Below are positions 35,110 to 42,670 of a stretch of 64,000 nucleotides of DNA, piece by piece. The stretch is from positions 62,001-126,000 of the forward strand of contig NZ_VCJS01000006.1 in assembly GCF_005893125.1 (NCBI RefSeq), in the 5' to 3' direction. This DNA comes from Nonomuraea basaltis. Its GTDB lineage: Bacteria > Actinomycetota > Actinomycetes > Streptosporangiales > Streptosporangiaceae. The notes beneath the pieces are model-generated. The model saw nothing but the letters and a program-made list of their open reading frames with translations, was not told the origin of the DNA and searched no databases. Each line of letters opens with the position of its first letter. The first letter of the stretch is position 1. The position numbers and the translations under genes were made by a program.

Positions 35110-35614
35110 ACTCGAGCGTGCTCGCCGTCACCTCGTTCCAGAACCCCCACAGGTTGGGCAGCAGCCGCAGCTGGATCCCCGCCTCCTCGTGCAGCTCGAA
35201 CAGGTCGTCGACCGGCTCGGGCGGGCCCATCGGCTCGACGGGCACCTTCGCGACCATGGCGTGCGGCGGGTCACCGATCGGCGCGAAGTCGTCGGCCGGC
35301 AGGCGGTAGGCGTACAGCCGCACGTCCATGAGCGCCTTGACCCAGCAGTACTCGATGGCGTGCACCCGCTCGCCGCAGCCCGGGCCGATGATCCGGGCCG
35401 CGTCCTCCTTGGTGGTGCGGGGCCCGGTCCACGCCATCGCCCGCGGGCAGGCACGCGGAAACCAGTAGTCGGGGCAGCGCTCGTAGCCGACCGCCCACAC
35501 GTACGGCTCGGTCAGCGAGGTCGTCACCGCGACGTGCGGGACGAACCGCTCGATCGCCGGGTCCTCGGAGAAGTGCAGCACCTGGCCGGGCTCTGGTCTC
35601 ATGAACGTCATCAT
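35075..35614 (-). CDS. DUF6886-family protein
   Basis: 179 residues. Pattern matches what I recall of DUF6886: LHFSEDPAIERFVPHV at the start, VWAVGYERCPDYWFPRACPR (about 39-58), and VKALMDVRLYAYRLPADDF (about 93-111). No signal peptide or membrane helix. Contains several Cys (CPDYWFPRACPR, GPGCGER) that may be structural. The family is predicted to be a small enzyme of unknown activity. It overlaps the convergent reductase gene by 35 bases. Function unknown. Confidence 0.8.
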   Translation of the reverse strand: MMTFMRPEPGQVLHFSEDPAIERFVPHVAVTTSLTEPYVWAVGYERCPDYWFPRACPRAMAWTGPRTTKEDAARIIGPGCGERVHAIEYCWVKALMDVRLYAYRLPADDFAPIGDPPHAMVAKVPVEPMGPPEPVDDLFELHEEAGIQLRLLPNLWGFWNEVTASTLEFSGIRLRNARR

Positions 35615-35667
35615 CGCGCATACCGCGACGCTGCTTGGGCAGTGGAAACCCGCTCTGACGACAAGGG

Positions 35668-36027
35668 GTGAGTTGGATGATTCTGCTGGGTCTTCTCCTG
35701 GTCCTGCTCGCCGGCGGCGCCATCGCCCTGGTCCTCACCGAGGAGAGTGCCAGGTACATCCTGTTCGGATACACCTTTGAGCTCAACCATCTGGAGATGT
35801 TCCTCGCAGGGGCGGTCACGATGGCCGTCCTGGCGCTGGGGCTCTGGCTGCTGGGCTCGGGGTCGCGCAGGACGGCCAGGCAGCGTCGCAGGCTGCGCAG
35901 CGCCAGAGCCGAGGCCTCCGACCGGGTGGCCCGGCTGGAGGACGAGAAGCGTGATCTGGAACGGAAGCTGGAGCGCGAAGACACGTCCGGCGACCGCCTC
36001 GTGGCCAGAAGCCCCGAGAATCCGTGA
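35668..36027 (+). CDS. LapA-family membrane protein
   Basis: 119 residues. Two membrane helices: MILLGLLLVLLAGGAIALVL (about 4-23) and FLAGAVTMAVLALGLWLLGS (about 46-65), with a NHLEMFL segment between them as in LapA/DUF1049 proteins. The C-terminal half is a charged coiled coil (RRLRSARAEASDRVARLEDE and following) facing the cytoplasm. GTG 35668 follows GGGGTGA and gives the usual N terminus. E. coli LapA helps lipopolysaccharide assembly control; that role cannot be transferred to a Gram-positive actinomycete. Confidence 0.8.
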   Translation: MSWMILLGLLLVLLAGGAIALVLTEESARYILFGYTFELNHLEMFLAGAVTMAVLALGLWLLGSGSRRTARQRRRLRSARAEASDRVARLEDEKRDLERKLEREDTSGDRLVARSPENP

Positions 36028-36447
36028 TCACGCCGTCTGGCGCGAGGGCATCAGTTTGCCCTCGCGCCAGAGCGCGAACCCCGTGATCACCGCGCCCAGC
36101 CCCTCCCAGAGCCCGACGCCGAAGAACTCGGCCGGCGCCGCGCCCGTCAGCACCAGCGTGCTGAAGACCGCGAACGTGACCAGCCGGAACGGCACGGTCC
36201 AGCGGAAGAACGGCGTGTAGTCCGCCGACGCCGCGAACATGTAGTAGACCCCCATGTTCACCGCCGCCATCGAGGAGGCGGCCATATAGACCAGCGTGTA
36301 GTCTCCCGCGGGCCGTACGTCGAGCACCTCGAAACCCAGCATGACCAGCAGCGTGCCGGGCGAGATCAGGCCCAACAGGCCGAGCGCGAAGGCGAGCAAT
36401 CCGAAAACCGCGATGGTCCAGCCGGAGAAAGAACGCGGAAGACGCAC
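36028..36447 (-). CDS. Four-helix membrane protein of unknown function
   Basis: 139 residues. Four hydrophobic segments: WTIAVFGLLAFALGLLGL, YTLVYMAASSMAAVNMGVYY, LVTFAVFSTLVLTGAAP, and GLWEGLGAVITGFALW. GTG 36447 is chosen for its ribosome site GGAAGGA five bases upstream; the longer frame to 36498 lacks one and would overlap the divergent sensor gene's leader. No family recognised. Its stop directly abuts the LapA-like gene's stop (convergent). Confidence 0.75.
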   Translation of the reverse strand: MRLPRSFSGWTIAVFGLLAFALGLLGLISPGTLLVMLGFEVLDVRPAGDYTLVYMAASSMAAVNMGVYYMFAASADYTPFFRWTVPFRLVTFAVFSTLVLTGAAPAEFFGVGLWEGLGAVITGFALWREGKLMPSRQTA

Positions 36448-36509
36448 AGAAATCCTTCCAATGGGGGGTGTACTCTGCGAGGCGATCTCATCATGCACCC
36501 GGAGGTCGC

Positions 36510-38411
36510 ATGCCCCCCACGCGTGGCCGTCCCATCGCGCTGAAACTCCTCGTCCTGCTGCTCGTCCCGCTGCTGTCCCTCGTCGGGCTGTGGGCGTTCG
36601 CGGCGGGCCTGACCGGCGGCGACGGTGTCCGCCTGCTCGCGATCAATGATCTGGCCACCAACCTGGCCACGCCGTCCGAGCAGGTCAACATCGCGCTGCA
36701 GAACGAGCGGCTGGCCTCGGTGGAGTTCCTGGCCGGCGGCAAGGGCGCCGGCAAGCTCGGCAAGCAGCGCGGCGCGACCGACCAGGCGGTGGCGACCTTC
36801 CGCAGCCTCGTCAAGAACGTTCACGACATGTCGCCCGAAATGACCGCGCAGCTCAACGCGCTCAACGGCAAGCTCGACCAGCTCGTGGAGGTCCGCCGCG
36901 ACGTGGACTCCAGATCCGCCGCGCCGCTCGACGTGATCGACGGCTACAGCCAGGTCGTGGACGCGTCCTTCCGCCTGTACGACGCCATGGTCCTGGTGCC
37001 CGACATGGCGCTCTACCAGCAGGCCAAGGCCGTGACCATGCTGGGCGAGGCCAAGGACGTGCTCTCCAGGGAGCGGGCGCTGATCGCCGTCGTGCTGGCC
37101 AGGGGCAAGGTGGAGCCCAGCGAGCGGGAGGCGTTCACGGGGATGGTCGCCACCAGGCGGCTGCTCTACTCGCGGGCGCTCTCGCACCTGGACGGCGGGC
37201 TGCGGGGGCCGTACGAGAAGCTGACCGCCGCGCCCGTCTACAAGGAGTTCCTGAAGGTCGAGGACGCCATCAGAGGGCAGGCGGCCACGAACGGCCTGCC
37301 CGCGGCGGCGGCCACCTGGCCGGTCGACGGCGAGAACCTGTGGCGGGCGGTCGAGCGCAACCAGGCCGCGGCCGTGACGGGCATCGTTCAGCGGGTCACC
37401 CCTACGGCCGTCGGCATGCTCGTCAAGATCGGCGTGGCCGGCGGCGTGGGCCTGATCGCCGTCGTCGCCTCCATCATGCTCTCGCTCCGCTTCCGCAGGC
37501 GCCTGGTGCGCGAGCTGGCCGGGCTCCGTGACGCCGCCGCCGAGCTGGCCGAGGTACGGCTGCCCGGGCTGGTCAAGCGGCTGCGTACGGACACGTCCGA
37601 CCCCACACCGGCTGAGGTGACGGCCATGGACGTCAGGACGTACAGCTCCGAGGTGGAAGACATCGTCCAGGCCTTCAACCGCGTGCGGTCCACGGCTGTC
37701 GCGGCGGCGCTGGACCAGGCCAGGCTGCGGCACGGCGTCAGCCAGGTCTTCGTCAACCTGGCCAGGCGCAACCAGTCGCTGCTGCACCGGCAGCTGCTCC
37801 AGCTCGACAGCATGGAGCGGGCCACCGAGGAGCCCGAGATGCTGGCGGACCTGTTCAAGCTCGACCACCTGACGACCCGCATGCGCCGGCACGCCGAGAG
37901 CCTGATCATCCTGTCCGACCACACCCCGGGACGCGGCTGGCGCAACCCGGTGCCGATCGTCAACGTCCTGCGCGCGGCCGTGGCCGAGGTGGAGGAGTAC
38001 GAGCGCGTGGAGGTGCTCCAGCCGCCGCCGGTCGCGCTGCTGGGCTCGGCGGTCACGGACGTGGCCCACCTGATGGCCGAGCTGATCGAGAACGCCACCC
38101 TCTTCTCGCCGCCCAAGACCAGGGTGGACGTGCGGAGCACGATGACGCTGCACGGCCTGATGGTCGAGGTCGAGGACCGGGGGCTCGGCCTGCCCCGCGT
38201 CGAGCTCGACGAGCTGAACGACCGGCTGACCAAGGTCCCGGAGTTCGACCTGGCGCAGAGCGACCGGCTCGGCCTGTTCGTCGTCGGCCGGCTCGCGGCC
38301 CGGCACGGCATCAAGGTCGCCCTGGCGCCCTCACCGTACGGCGGCCTGACCGCGATGGCCGCCCTGCCCTCCTCGCTACTTGCCGACCAGCCGGTCCTGA
38401 GCGGGCGGTAG
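36510..38411 (+). CDS. NIT-domain sensor kinase-like ATPase (CvnA-like)
   Basis: 633 residues. TM1 about 8-30 (KLLVLLLVPLLSLVGLWAF), an extracytoplasmic nitrate/nitrite-sensing (NIT) domain about 45-300, TM2 about 310-330 (KIGVAGGVGLIAVVASIML), a HAMP linker, then the dimerisation region VSQVFVNLARRNQSLLHRQL and DHLTTRMRRHAESLIIL and the ATPase domain with LIENATLFSPPKTRVDV (N box) and EDRGLGLPR. This is the layout of Streptomyces conservon CvnA sensors that work with Roadblock and Ras-like GTPase partners. No cvnB, cvnC or cvnD genes follow here, so it is solitary. ATG 36510 follows GGAGGTCGC. Confidence 0.88.
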   Translation: MPPTRGRPIALKLLVLLLVPLLSLVGLWAFAAGLTGGDGVRLLAINDLATNLATPSEQVNIALQNERLASVEFLAGGKGAGKLGKQRGATDQAVATFRSLVKNVHDMSPEMTAQLNALNGKLDQLVEVRRDVDSRSAAPLDVIDGYSQVVDASFRLYDAMVLVPDMALYQQAKAVTMLGEAKDVLSRERALIAVVLARGKVEPSEREAFTGMVATRRLLYSRALSHLDGGLRGPYEKLTAAPVYKEFLKVEDAIRGQAATNGLPAAAATWPVDGENLWRAVERNQAAAVTGIVQRVTPTAVGMLVKIGVAGGVGLIAVVASIMLSLRFRRRLVRELAGLRDAAAELAEVRLPGLVKRLRTDTSDPTPAEVTAMDVRTYSSEVEDIVQAFNRVRSTAVAAALDQARLRHGVSQVFVNLARRNQSLLHRQLLQLDSMERATEEPEMLADLFKLDHLTTRMRRHAESLIILSDHTPGRGWRNPVPIVNVLRAAVAEVEEYERVEVLQPPPVALLGSAVTDVAHLMAELIENATLFSPPKTRVDVRSTMTLHGLMVEVEDRGLGLPRVELDELNDRLTKVPEFDLAQSDRLGLFVVGRLAARHGIKVALAPSPYGGLTAMAALPSSLLADQPVLSGR

Positions 38412-38852
38412 GTAGGACATCACACCGGATTCCCGGGCGGCCGCCGCGGCCAGCAGTCGCTGGTAGGCATGGCTCGCCAGCAGCCCCTTGGCCTCCTCGA
38501 CGGTGAAGAACCCGTAGTCGTCCAGCTCCTCGGCCTGCAGCGTGATCGGCGTGTCGGAGGCGATCTCGCCGCAGTCGAACACGAAGTTGACCAGCGGGTA
38601 CGGCACATTCGGCAGCCCGTCGACCCACGCCACGGTCAGCAGCGGGCCGACCTCGACCTCGAGCCCGACCTCCTCCGCGACCTCCCTGGCGCACGCCTGC
38701 GCGGGATGCTCGCCCGCGTCGACGATGCCGCCGGGGAACGACCAGTGCTCGCGATAATTGGGATCCACCAGCAGGACCCGGCCCCGCTCGTCCGTGATGT
38801 ACGCCGCCGCTCCCGTGATGACCCGGTTGACCGTGGTCCAGAAATCGCTCAC
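38376..38852 (-). CDS. NUDIX hydrolase
   Basis: 158 residues. The Nudix box GGIVDAGEHPAQACAREVAEEVGL fits GX5EX7REUXEEXGU; catalytic Glu residues are present (about residues 40-63; motif quoted in two parts: GGIVDAGEHPAQACA and REVAEEVGL). These enzymes remove pyrophosphate-linked groups from nucleotides or related compounds. Translation from GTG 38852 gives VITGAAAYITDERGRVLLVD at the start; the upstream open frame to 38960 is not conserved. Overlaps the convergent sensor gene by 36 bases. Substrate unknown. Confidence 0.88.
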   Translation of the reverse strand: MSDFWTTVNRVITGAAAYITDERGRVLLVDPNYREHWSFPGGIVDAGEHPAQACAREVAEEVGLEVEVGPLLTVAWVDGLPNVPYPLVNFVFDCGEIASDTPITLQAEELDDYGFFTVEEAKGLLASHAYQRLLAAAAARESGVMSYLPPAQDRLVGK

Positions 38853-38984
38853 ACAGGCACTATGGCAGAACCTGGAGCAGCGCCTGGCTCTCCGCCCTGG
38901 CCGGCTCTCCGAGTCGCTGCGGCTCCTGGCCTGCGCCGTCGAGCACGTACTCCACGACACGTTCCGAGCCGGTTGCCTGACTGC

Positions 38985-39725
38985 TCAAAGACGCAGAAAA
39001 GGCTCGCTGAAGTGGGCGGTGGCGAGGATCGCGCCCTCGGCTCTGAGTGCGCCGAGCACCTCGGCGCGGGTGCGCGCGGCCGCCTCCTGGTCGTCGTCGT
39101 AGAGGTAGCGCACGCCCGGGTCCTCGAGCTGGACAGGGTGGAGCACGAGATCGCCGGTCATGGCCACGTCGCCGGCCCGGACGATCTGGTGGCCCGGGGT
39201 GTGCCCGGGCGCGAGGTGCACGTGGACTCCGGGCGCGATCTCGGCCTGGCCCTCGACGACGTGCAGCTGCCCCTTGATCGGGGTGACGAGCCGGTCGAGC
39301 GCCGGGCCCTGGGCGGCGTCCAGCTCGGCCTGCTGCAGCACGTGGCGCGCGTTCTCGAACGCCGGTCTGCCGTCGGTCACCACGCCGCTCGCGTGGTCGC
39401 TGTGCAGGTGGGTGAGGACGACGGTGTCGATCTCGGCGGGCGCGACCCCCACCGCGGCCAGCTCGCCGGCCAGCGTGCCGGGAACCGGCGCCCAACTGGA
39501 CGCCGGTGAGTCGGCGCCGCCGATGCCGGTGTCGACCAGGGTCAGGCGGCCTGCCGCGGTACGCAGCAGATAGCAGTGGAAATGCAGGACCCACGGCTCG
39601 TCCCGGAGCCCCGAACCGGGGAACATCTCGGCGAGCGGGCGGCGGATCGCCGCCCCCATGGGGCCCACGGCGTCGCAGAGGGGTGTCACCTCGACGCCGG
39701 ACACGGTTATCGGTTGGTGCGGCAC
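38985..39725 (-). CDS. MBL-fold metallo-hydrolase
   Basis: 246 residues. The metallo-beta-lactamase fold is shown by THLHSDH (about residues 110-116), the downstream metal His in APGHTPGH, and MTGDLVLHPVQ (about 180-190). The N terminus reads GVEVTPLCDAVGPMGAA, as in actinobacterial MBL hydrolases. Members hydrolyse phosphodiesters, glutathione adducts or lactones. The 47-residue zinc-ribbon gene lies 49 bases upstream on the same strand. Substrate unknown. Confidence 0.9.
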   Translation of the reverse strand: MPHQPITVSGVEVTPLCDAVGPMGAAIRRPLAEMFPGSGLRDEPWVLHFHCYLLRTAAGRLTLVDTGIGGADSPASSWAPVPGTLAGELAAVGVAPAEIDTVVLTHLHSDHASGVVTDGRPAFENARHVLQQAELDAAQGPALDRLVTPIKGQLHVVEGQAEIAPGVHVHLAPGHTPGHQIVRAGDVAMTGDLVLHPVQLEDPGVRYLYDDDQEAAARTRAEVLGALRAEGAILATAHFSEPFLRL

Positions 39726-39734
39726 CCCGTCAGG

Positions 39735-39786
39735 TTACGGGGCCGAGGCCATGCGGCGGCTTACGGGGCCGAGGCTATGCGGCGAC
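39735..39786. repeat. 26-bp tandem repeat over the 3' end of a small gene
   Basis: TTACGGGGCCGAGGCCATGC(GGCGGC) at 39735-39760 and TTACGGGGCCGAGGCTATGC(GGCGAC) at 39761-39786 differ at two of 26 positions. The second copy contains the stop codon and last residues of the small zinc-ribbon gene. Confidence 0.8.
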
Positions 39787-39918
39787 GGGCTCGCGCGGAA
39801 CGTACTCGTTCTCGAGGTCGGCGGCGTAGACGGCGCGGCAGCAGTGCGCGCACCTGTACATGATCGGGCCTTCGTCGAGCTCGTGGTGGCACCGCGGGCA
39901 ACGGTTGACGGTCTTCAT
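39775..39918 (-). CDS. Small zinc-ribbon protein (47 aa)
   Basis: 47 residues: MKTVNRCPRCHHELDEGPIM, then YRCAHCCRAVYAAD and a C-terminal NEYVPREPVAA. Two CxxC pairs (CPRC residues 7-10, CAHC 23-26, with an extra Cys27) make a minimal zinc ribbon. GGGGGAG lies upstream of the ATG. It precedes the MBL hydrolase gene on the same strand. No family named; such small ribbons often bind nucleic acid or partner proteins. A 26-bp tandem duplication covers its stop codon. Confidence 0.7.
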   Translation of the reverse strand: MKTVNRCPRCHHELDEGPIMYRCAHCCRAVYAADLENEYVPREPVAA

Positions 39919-40309
39919 GGTGCTCCCCCAAGGAGTTTCTGTCTGTCCTATGGAACCCTCACCGAGTTGCAGGGGTCCTGCATGCCACTTGACACGATGA
40001 CGCTGCCGCGATGGGGGCTCTGTGCCCTCCGATACACCGGACTGCGGTAATTTTCCTCACAGGACGGTGCCGAGAAGAACATTGTCACGCCGGCGTCCCG
40101 TGCTTGTGAGCGAAGACACGAGAACCGCCCGGGAATAGTCCAAGAGGGCTAGGTGTTTGATGGACCAGATGGCGTGGTATCTTGCCACCAGCGTTGAGCT
40201 TCAGCTCCGCTGATCTTCATCTAAGCCCAGCCCCTTGTTGAGGGCCCGGCTTCCTTTCATCACCCGCCGGTCTGTCCTGGCCCGGCGCATCTCCCCCAAG
40301 GGGTTCACC
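39919..40309 (+). other. Long leader upstream of the Rho gene
   Basis: 391 bases without a normal gene. A short frame at 40160-40213 would encode the 17-residue MDQMAWYLATSVELQLR. From about 40214 to the Rho start the strand is very rich in C and T and poor in G runs (for example CATCTAAGCCCAGCCCC and TTCCTTTCATCACCCGCC), the composition of Rho-loading sites. A TTGATG...TATCTT pair near 40156-40182 could be a promoter but its spacing is short. Autoregulation by attenuation is possible. Confidence 0.4.
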
Positions 40310-41413
40310 ATGTCTGTGCACACCATTCCTGAACAGCGCACGCATGCGCCTGTCCGGCAGGTGAGCGGTCTCCTGGACGTACGCGACAAATCCGCGTTCA
40401 TCCGGGCCGGTCATCTACCTGGGCCGGGCGACATGCGCGTGCCTCCCGACAAGATCAGGCAGTTCGACCTGCGGCCCGGCGACCACGTCGTCGCGTCCTT
40501 CGCCGGGAACAAGCTCGCCGCCGTGGAGTCGGTCAACGGCTCCGCGCGGTGGCGTGACCGTCCCCAGTTCGCGGAGCTGACACCCGTACATCCGACCGAG
40601 CGGCTCACCATCGAGACCGAGTCGCTCAGCACGCGCGTCATCGACCTGTTCGCGCCCATCGGCAAGGGACAGCGCGGCCTCATCGTCGCGCCGCCCAAGG
40701 CCGGCAAGACCATGGTCCTCCAGGCGCTGGCCGCCGGAATCACCCGCAACCACCCCGAGGTCCATCTCATGGTGGTGCTGGTGGGCGAGCGGCCCGAGGA
40801 GGTCACCGAGATGCGCGCCACCATCGAGGGCGAGGTCTTCTCCTCGACCTTCGACCACCCCGACCGCGACCACGCCGCCGTCGCCGAGCTGGCCATCGAA
40901 CGGGCCAAGCGGCTCGTCGAGGCCGGACGGGACGTGGTGCTGCTGCTCGACTCGCTGACCCGGCTGGGGCGGGCGTACAACAACCTGGCGCCGGCCGGCG
41001 GGCGCGTGCTCACCGGCGGCATCGACGCCGCCGCCCTCTACCCGCCCAAGCGCTTCTTCGGCGCCGCCCGCAACGTCGAGGGCGGCGGCTCCCTCACCAT
41101 CCTCGCCACCGCGCTGGTGGACACCGGGTCGCGGATGGACAACAACCTGTACGAGGAGTTCAAGGGCACGGGCAACATGGAGCTGCACCTCACCCGCGAG
41201 CTGGCCGAGCGGCGCCTGTTCCCCGCCGTGGACCTGGAGGCCTCCGGGACGCGGCGCGAGGAGATCCTGCTGCACGCGCAGGAGCGGCAGGTGGTCTGGC
41301 GGCTGCGGCGCATGCTCACCGGGCTCGAGAAGCGGCAAGGGCTCGAGATGCTCGTCGGCAAGCTCCGCTCCACCTCCTCCAACGCCGCCTTCCTCCTCGA
41401 AGCGAGCGCCTGA
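40310..41413 (+). CDS. rho: Transcription termination factor Rho, short paralogue
   Basis: 367 residues. OB/cold-shock-like RNA-binding domain: [37 protein letters not shown] (about 20-60). RecA-type ATPase with [20 protein letters not shown] (Walker A about residues 118-137), [25 protein letters not shown] (Walker B about 206-219) and the C-terminal [20 protein letters not shown]. It lacks the N-terminal helix bundle and the long basic insertion of canonical actinobacterial Rho (600-700 residues) and is even shorter than E. coli Rho (419). ATG 40310 follows AAGGGG. Main rho is expected elsewhere in the genome. Confidence 0.92.
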   Translation: MSVHTIPEQRTHAPVRQVSGLLDVRDKSAFIRAGHLPGPGDMRVPPDKIRQFDLRPGDHVVASFAGNKLAAVESVNGSARWRDRPQFAELTPVHPTERLTIETESLSTRVIDLFAPIGKGQRGLIVAPPKAGKTMVLQALAAGITRNHPEVHLMVVLVGERPEEVTEMRATIEGEVFSSTFDHPDRDHAAVAELAIERAKRLVEAGRDVVLLLDSLTRLGRAYNNLAPAGGRVLTGGIDAAALYPPKRFFGAARNVEGGGSLTILATALVDTGSRMDNNLYEEFKGTGNMELHLTRELAERRLFPAVDLEASGTRREEILLHAQERQVVWRLRRMLTGLEKRQGLEMLVGKLRSTSSNAAFLLEASA

Positions 41414-41473
41414 CTCCCCGCCCGCCCTCCGTGGCCGGACGTCACGGCGGCGCTGCCGTGGCCGTGCACGAGA

Positions 41474-42526
41474 ATGGGCCGCATGCTGGCTGACATCGTC
41501 GAATACCTCATCTGCCCGGTCTGCCGCGCCGACGTGCGGCTGGACGAGCGCACCCTGCGGTGCGCCGGCGGGCACGCGTTCGACGTGGCCAGGCAGGGGT
41601 ACGTCAGCCTGCTCGTCGGCTCCAGGCCGCCGGGGACGGCCGACAGCGCGGCGATGGTGGCCGCGCGGGCCGAGTTCCTCGACGCCGGACACTACGCGCC
41701 GCTCGCCGAAGCGGTGGCGGAGGCCGTGCGGGAGCACACGGGTGCACAGAACGTTCCACTAAAACGTGAGTCCTCTACCGAAACGAATGACGGCGAGGAG
41801 TTGAGGGCGTACCGTGGGGCGAGAATGGAGGCCGGTTACGGCGTGGGGCCAGCTGAAGGTCCTGTGTCTGACCGGGACAACGTCGAGGGTGACCGCGCGG
41901 TGGGCAGGATCGTGCCGGTGATCGTCGACGCCGGCGCGGGAACCGGGCACTACCTGGCGACCGCGCTCAATGCCGTGAACGATGGCATCGGGATGGCTTT
42001 CGATGTGTCGAAGCACGCTGTACGCCGGGCGGCGCGGGTGCATCCGAGGGTGGGGGCCTTCGTGGCCGACGTGTGGCGGCCGCTTCCCATCCGGGATGGG
42101 GTGGCCGACGTGGTGATCGACGTGTTCGCGCCCAGAAACGGACCCGAGTTCAGGAGGATTCTGCGGTCTGACGGCGCCGTCGTGGTCGTCACGCCCGCGA
42201 AGACGCATCTGAGCCCGCTGGTCGAGGAGCTGGGACTGCTCTCCGTCGACGAGGAGAAAGAGCGCAGGGTCGCGCGCAGCATGGAGGGCTTCGCGGAGAC
42301 CGGGCGGCGCTCGATCGAGTTCGACATGGAGCTGGGCCACGGCGACATCGTGCAGGTGGTCGGGATGGGCCCGAGCGCGTGGCACACCGACGCGGCCGAC
42401 CTTGATGAGCGAATCGCGGAATACATCTCCCGGAATGCCATGAGAAAACGGCATAAAGTAGCGACACACGCGGCGTTTCAACTGTCTATCTTCGAGCCCG
42501 CACCCCGATCAAGACCTGTTCCTTGA
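41474..42526 (+). CDS. RlmA-type 23S rRNA (guanine-N1) methyltransferase with insert
   Basis: 350 residues. N-terminal zinc finger CPVC...C...H (Cys14, Cys17, Cys30, His34), SAM motif [16 protein letters not shown] (about 151-165), [13 protein letters not shown] and [13 protein letters not shown] (the NxPEF-like segment) are typical of RlmA(I)/RlmA(II) and TlrB-like enzymes, which methylate G745 or G748 of 23S rRNA; the latter can affect tylosin resistance. About 57 residues (about 90-147, [20 protein letters not shown] onward) are inserted just before motif I, with lower GC content than the rest. ATG 41474 used; ATG 41483 is an alternative. Confidence 0.85.
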   Translation: MGRMLADIVEYLICPVCRADVRLDERTLRCAGGHAFDVARQGYVSLLVGSRPPGTADSAAMVAARAEFLDAGHYAPLAEAVAEAVREHTGAQNVPLKRESSTETNDGEELRAYRGARMEAGYGVGPAEGPVSDRDNVEGDRAVGRIVPVIVDAGAGTGHYLATALNAVNDGIGMAFDVSKHAVRRAARVHPRVGAFVADVWRPLPIRDGVADVVIDVFAPRNGPEFRRILRSDGAVVVVTPAKTHLSPLVEELGLLSVDEEKERRVARSMEGFAETGRRSIEFDMELGHGDIVQVVGMGPSAWHTDAADLDERIAEYISRNAMRKRHKVATHAAFQLSIFEPAPRSRPVP

Positions 42527-42670
42527 CGGACCTGTGCGACTGGTGTTACTGATGGGGCATTTAGTCCGAAATTCCCCCACATTCCCCGGGTATTTCTCCG
42601 ATACAGGCGCAATACTGGACGGCATCCCGAGCCCGGAGGCGCGGGACATCAACGGGAGGGGGCGCGCCGG

